64,000 nt of DNA from Dallia pectoralis (Eukaryota; Chordata; Actinopteri; Esociformes; Umbridae): the NCBI GenBank assembly GCA_029465975.1, contig CM055745.1, positions 10,281,028 through 10,345,027 on the forward strand. The letters run 5' to 3'. A program made the translations under genes and the position numbers. This document shows, piece by piece, positions 59,585 to 64,000 of this stretch (its first letter is position 1; every line of letters begins with the position of its first letter). The notes beneath the pieces were generated by a model. It was given only the letters and a program-made list of their open reading frames with translations, did not search any database and was not told where the DNA came from.

Positions 59585-60335
59585 TAGATTAATTAGATTT
59601 GATTCAACTTCATTGTCATTCGACAGAACATGTACAGTACAACAAAATGCAGTTTGCATCGAACCAGAAGTGCAAAAAAAACAGCGCAAAAAGGCAAGAA
59701 GTAGTAAGAGGAGTACCACAGGATGTATTATGTAAATGGACGATCATGTAAATAAGTTAGCAGTGTTTAGGCAAGTGGTAGCAATGGGGGTTCACCAGTA
59801 ATTTGTACAACTGGCAAATAAAATAAATAAGGTAGCAGTGTGAGTGCAAGGCTACCGAATGTAGGGAAGAAACTGTTCCTGAGCCTGCTGGTGCGGTTAA
59901 GTAGAGATCTGCAATGCTTGCCTGATGGCAGAGGGGCATACAGTTTATGGCTCGGGTGTGAGGGGTCCAATGATGCGCTGGGCGGTTTTCACCACCCCCT
60001 TACGGTCGACCGCAGAGCAACCGTTGTAACAGACTGGGCAACGTGTAGTTAGAATGCTCTTAACCGTGCAGCATTAAAGTATACCAGGATGTTAGTAGAT
60101 AGGTGGGACCAGGATAGGTTGTGCGAGATGTAGACACCCAGAAATGTGTAGCTATCCACACATGTTTCACCGTGGTCTCATCAATGAGATCCTGGACATG
60201 TATACAGCTATTTGTCTTCCTGTAATCCACAATCAGATCTTTGGGTTTCTTGGCATTGATGGCCAGGATGTCATCTGCACACAAAGCCACCGGGTGCTTG
60301 AAGTCCTCTCTGTTGTCATTAGTATTGCCATTCTT
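59585..60335 (-). mobile_element. LINE 3'-end fragment (L2/CR1-like)
   Basis: Minus-strand remnants of a reverse transcriptase end (KKPKDLIVDYRKTNSCIHVQ) near 60190-60270, then degenerate 3' coding and untranslated sequence (AACTGTTCCTGAGCCTGCTG type). It terminates at about 59585 in short AGATTA/GATT repeats, as at LINE 3' ends. Dead copy. Confidence 0.7.
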
Positions 60336-60639
60336 CATTACATTGAGCACAGAGATTGCAAAAAAAAAAACACAGACAATTAGTCATGTCTTGGGCTCAA
60401 ACATATTACGGGGAAGCCGTATACCTTTGTTACAACTTTCTCAAATACGAGACATTTTATTGATTAGTATGATTTTTCTAGTATCATAGTTTTTTAAAGC
60501 ATTGGCACTCCTATACAATCGATATTTTGTGAATACTCCCTTGGAGTGGATATTTGCACTGAATCTCTTTCTGTAAAGTGTAATGAGGTTGGCACCCACT
60601 TTTGGAGAGATCTTACTTAGACCAATTCTTCTTGCAGAG

Positions 60640-60735
60640 CATTTCAAAAATTACATTTTTATTTTTTATTTAACCTTTTTTAACCAGGTAGCCCGATTGA
60701 GAACAAATTCTCATTTGCAACTGCAACTTACCTTA
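60640..60735 (-). mobile_element. SINE/LINE 3' tail fragment
   Basis: On the minus strand it reads AATGAGAATTTGTTCTCAAT, then CGGGCTACCTGGTTAAAAAA and an AAATAAA tail: the same tail as the SINE at 16650-16798, without the tRNA head. Confidence 0.75.
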
Positions 60736-61199
60736 GGTCCCACTCTTAGTAATTTGGGTTGCCAAGTGGCTGCACTCTTCCTGTTTGCTTGTCCGGTTCT
60801 GATTACCAAAACGGAGATCACTCCACGGTGATTGTTTATACAGACTTTTCCAGTTTGACTTTCAGTATTTTTGATTCTTTAAACACACCATAACATTCAA
60901 AGTACTAAAGTGCCTTTCACCAAAAACACAGCGATTATCATTTCCATCTGCATTGTCAAGCAAAAGTCACAAGGGGGAGACAAATTGTTAGATTAGACTC
61001 CCTCATATCCATGAATGGAAAAGCACGATTGTTCTACGCGCATCTTCTATCTAAATTAAGCATATTTGTAAAATAATTATTTTTGTTTATTAATTGTGTA
61101 AAATACATTTAGGTGTAAAATGTGTAATATGATGTATTTCTGGGTCGAGACAACGTCACAACTGCCAAGACCGAAGGTAAAATGTCTATGAAACAGGTT

Positions 61200-61975
61200 A
61201 TAAAAACGAATAAAAGTACAAGTCTCAAAGTTATTAATACAATAGCTGTTTAACCATTTGGCCTTGAAACTTCAAATTACTGTCAGATTGTTTATAGAAG
61301 ACACCCAAGTTTTGCACATCTTTCTTTTTTTTTAAGGAAATGGTGTAAGAAATGTTTAATAAACATTTAAAAACTGTAAAGATCTATCGTTTTATGTGAA
61401 ATCACTTGGAAACCTGAATTTAGTTTCATATTGTCTACAAAGGTCTTTCACGTGTTGGATAGCATTTGGTTTTTCAAATTAAAACTGTAAACATTTTTAA
61501 AATACATTTAAACACTTGACATCTCAATAGCTTTTTTGGGCAGTGACCTATTATGCAGGTTTAATTAAATTTATATAAAAAACTTTTTGAAAAACCAAAG
61601 GCTGTGCAACATATGGATGGCCCCTGCAGACTATATGAAATTGGTTTGAGGTTAGTAAGTCATTGCACAAAAAGCAATTGAGATATGCAGAGTTGAACTC
61701 TAAATCTTAATAGCTTTTAATTTTAACCAAAGCCTGTGCAACATGTGAATGGCTTTTGTAGACAATATGAAAGTGGATTGGGTTTTCAACGTTTTTTAAC
61801 AATTTAACAGTTTTTAAATATTAAAAAAAAATGTTATCACTAATTCCTTAAAAAACTGAGGTAGTGCAACATGTGGGTGTCCTCTATAAACGATCTGAGA
61901 AGTGGTTTGGAGTTTCAAGGCCATGCTAAACAGCTATTTTATTAACAACGTTGAGACTTGTACTTTATTGACGGC
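61200..61975. mobile_element. fold-back (long inverted repeat) element
   Basis: The left arm (about 61212-61275: AAAGTACAAGTCTCAAAGTT, ATAGCTGTTTAACCATTTGG, CCTTGAAACTTCAAA) is the reverse complement of the right arm (about 61905-61970), with a few mismatches. Between the arms, GTGCAACAT.TG and a following TATGAAA-type phrase recur at about 61606, 61735 and 61866 in direct orientation. Complementary GTTTTGCAC and GTCTTTCACGTGTTGGATAG lie in the left half. No coding content. Confidence 0.75.
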
Positions 61976-62329
61976 CCCTAACTATAAGCAGACGGAGGTT
62001 TCTGTCGGTCGGTCACCGGGGTGTAGTGTGGCTGCTTGCGGGAAAACCCGACCTGACCCCCCGTTGAATATCCAATATCGATTATCCAACCAACTTTACC
62101 TCGGTGAATAAAAGTGTTTTTGATCACAAAAAATCTAAACGTTTGACATAGGCCAAATTATCCTTCATATAAACCTTTTTTCAATAGAGAAGTATGAACA
62201 ACAGATTCCATGTATTGCATTGACATTACAACAATCTGCCTTTGGCGATTCTGCTATGACCAATGTATGGGTGGTTAATCTATCGTAGCATAATTAATTT
62301 TTCCGTGCACTACCGCACCCAGCTGCAGA

Positions 62330-62561
62330 AGTTAGCACAGCACTCGCACATTCCGGGTACCGGGACGTGACATTTAACGTGAGCCACACTTGTTGGGATT
62401 CTTAGGTACGTAACATCTACCCACTCAGCTCCACTGGTTAAATACTGCGACCCCCCAGTCGCGACTCACTGCAGCAGAAAATCTGCATCCAGCCAAGAAA
62501 CAGCCCAGCAGAAGACATTCCATATCGCTTCCCGGCACATCAATTTAAATACACATTTAAG
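62330..62561 (+). promoter_or_regulatory. possible promoter and non-coding first exon of a rightward gene
   Basis: A comparatively GC-rich block in AT-rich surroundings ends in a strong donor AAG|GTGAGTCA at 62561/62562. A TATA-like TTAAATAC lies at about 62440 and a TACGTAAC (CRE-like) at about 62406. No coding ATG frame is evident, so it would be a 5' UTR exon with a long following intron. The gene it belongs to is outside the window. Confidence 0.35.
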
Positions 62562-64000
62562 GTGAGTCATTTTATTTGCACAGTCGATGTCGTGATGACT
62601 GGAATGTAAAACATCGCTCAAATGGCTTTACTTTAGTGATATTTTTTGGAATCATGCCCTATAGCATGATGTGATATGTTTAAGTCAAATGTTCGTTTTC
62701 TAAATACATGATGTTATCAAAAATATGTTGACCAATTTACTTTTTATGTCACCTAGTCACATATGTATCTATCAGCATAACTAATTTGCCGGTTGTATCC
62801 TCATTTAGTAAATTAATTATTAAAGGGATTATATTTTTAAGAAATTACATTATCGTTTTTTAGCATTTTCAAGGTTTGTGTGCTTTTTTCATTATGGTTC
62901 GTGACATTTTCGCCAACTCAGTCTGATGGATATGGCATCTGTAACTGCTGAAAGGGACAGTAGCTGGGAATTTCTGAATAGCTCCGTCTGAATAGACCAC
63001 ACATCTATATATATCTGTGGTAACCTGTTGTATTTGCTGTTGAATAAGAGTCGTTTTGTTTTGGAATACGTGTGCTGTGTTTACAACATTGAGTCAACAA
63101 ACGCCACAATCCTAAATAGCGAATTTAAAGGTAATTCTACCAAACGGTTGTCCTTAATGTCCCTCTGTTATTTTTGCATATAAGATGAACGACGTTGGGG
63201 TTAAGCATGTACATTTTCAGTTTCCTATTTGTATCATTAGGCATTAAAACACTTTTATATTGTTCAAAATACGTTAAATAAATGGTCTCAATATAATTTT
63301 CCTAGTTTCTTTTAAAATTAAGATACATAATAAAGAATTTATAAAAAATGTATTTGTCCAATTTCAAACATGTTACCGCAAACCCTGCTATTTATTGTAA
63401 AATGGTTGACAAATATAGTATTAAACATGTGTGTGCACTGTGCACTAAAGGTAACCACATAATGTATGCACTGTAAGTCATGTAATTCGGAGGAGGACTT
63501 GAGCTGTATCGTTTAGATATATTTAGTAGCCTAGTGGGCACATTTTCAAGCTCCACACAAGCAAGGAATTTAATTTGGTTGACATGTTGTGCGGCGCGGT
63601 TTAACTAAATTAAGTTTCATCAAATGTATACATGTATACATATTTTAACTCGATTTGTCCATTCTTAGTGTAGCAAAACGTTAGAGGCTTAAGGTTGATT
63701 ACAATTGATCACCAAGTGTCTACTAATCACATAGACTAGTAAATTATTGGGAACGATCATTAGCTTTTATGCACGGACGGCACCAGCCTGTGAACAAGAC
63801 TGTTTCAATATAGTAATGATTTAGCACGCGTCACGTGTTCTATTGAAATAAAGATAGCAAATTACAGAGCTCTTTTGCTCCACATTTGCATGCGATAGAT
63901 TTAAAGGTGGAATATGAAATATCTGTTTTAATGCAGCTGGAGTTGAATACATTTTGAAATAAACATATGCGTTTTTATCAGACACGGGGGATTTAGCCAG
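62562..64000. other. AT-rich sequence, no gene seen
   Basis: No coding exon, repeat or RNA recognised. It may be the first intron of the gene suggested at 62330-62561. Confidence 0.4.

Noticed and set aside
1..64000. A novel multi-gene defence or biosynthetic system
   Set aside because: The three recognisable host genes are unrelated single-copy vertebrate types with long introns, and nothing suggests functional clustering.

Overview
This is a vertebrate genomic window, almost certainly from a teleost fish. The evidence is: genes split by GT-AG introns; a finTRIM-type RING/B-box/PRY-SPRY gene (a family expanded in fishes); a BEL/Pao retrotransposon; Rex1/L2-like LINE fragments; hAT, PIF/Harbinger and Tc1/mariner pieces; and a tRNA-derived SINE. 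An interspersed repeat at about 8.05-8.58 kb resembles one I associate with salmonids and pikes. That makes a Protacanthopterygii fish plausible, but species cannot be fixed from the window.

Layout. 1-4.05 kb: a LINE remnant, then an unrecognised plus-strand gene whose intron is flanked by minisatellites; a PIF/Harbinger MITE sits in its 3' UTR. 4.3-9.5 kb: a minus-strand SUN-domain gene (SUN3-like, 11 coding exons) with one exon whose length does not fit its reading frame. 9.5-12.5 kb: intergenic, with one short unrecognised ORF. 12.58-17.63 kb: a complete six-exon finTRIM gene (549 aa) with a consensus interferon-response element just upstream. 17.9-37.3 kb: a huge 58-bp minisatellite (about 200 units, higher-order repeats, one AATAAA per typical unit) split by a full-length, very young BEL/Pao element with 494-bp LTRs that look identical and a 5-bp target duplication. 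37.3-42.3 kb: a graveyard of transposons (hAT-like, Ty3/gypsy integrase and chromodomain, a LINE tail). 43.3-56.7 kb: a complete 13-exon minus-strand fructose/glucose transporter gene (slc2a5/GLUT5-like, 518 aa). Its introns hold 23-bp minisatellites, an ATT microsatellite, a solo LTR, a hAT transposase pseudogene and a LINE fragment. 57-60.7 kb: a solo LTR, a Tc1/mariner transposase split by a minisatellite grown from its own coding sequence, and LINE and SINE tails. 61.2-62.0 kb: a fold-back element. 62.3-62.6 kb: a possible first exon or promoter of a further gene.

The host genes are unrelated in function (nuclear envelope bridging, antiviral ubiquitin ligase, sugar transport) and do not form a pathway. 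No novel multi-gene system was found. The unusual content is repeat biology: a giant tandem array that appears to supply the poly(A) signal of an immune gene, exact nested insertions, and minisatellites that duplicate splice sites or grow out of transposon coding sequence. All exon boundaries were deduced by eye from splice sites, codon phase and family similarity; no search or transcript data were available.
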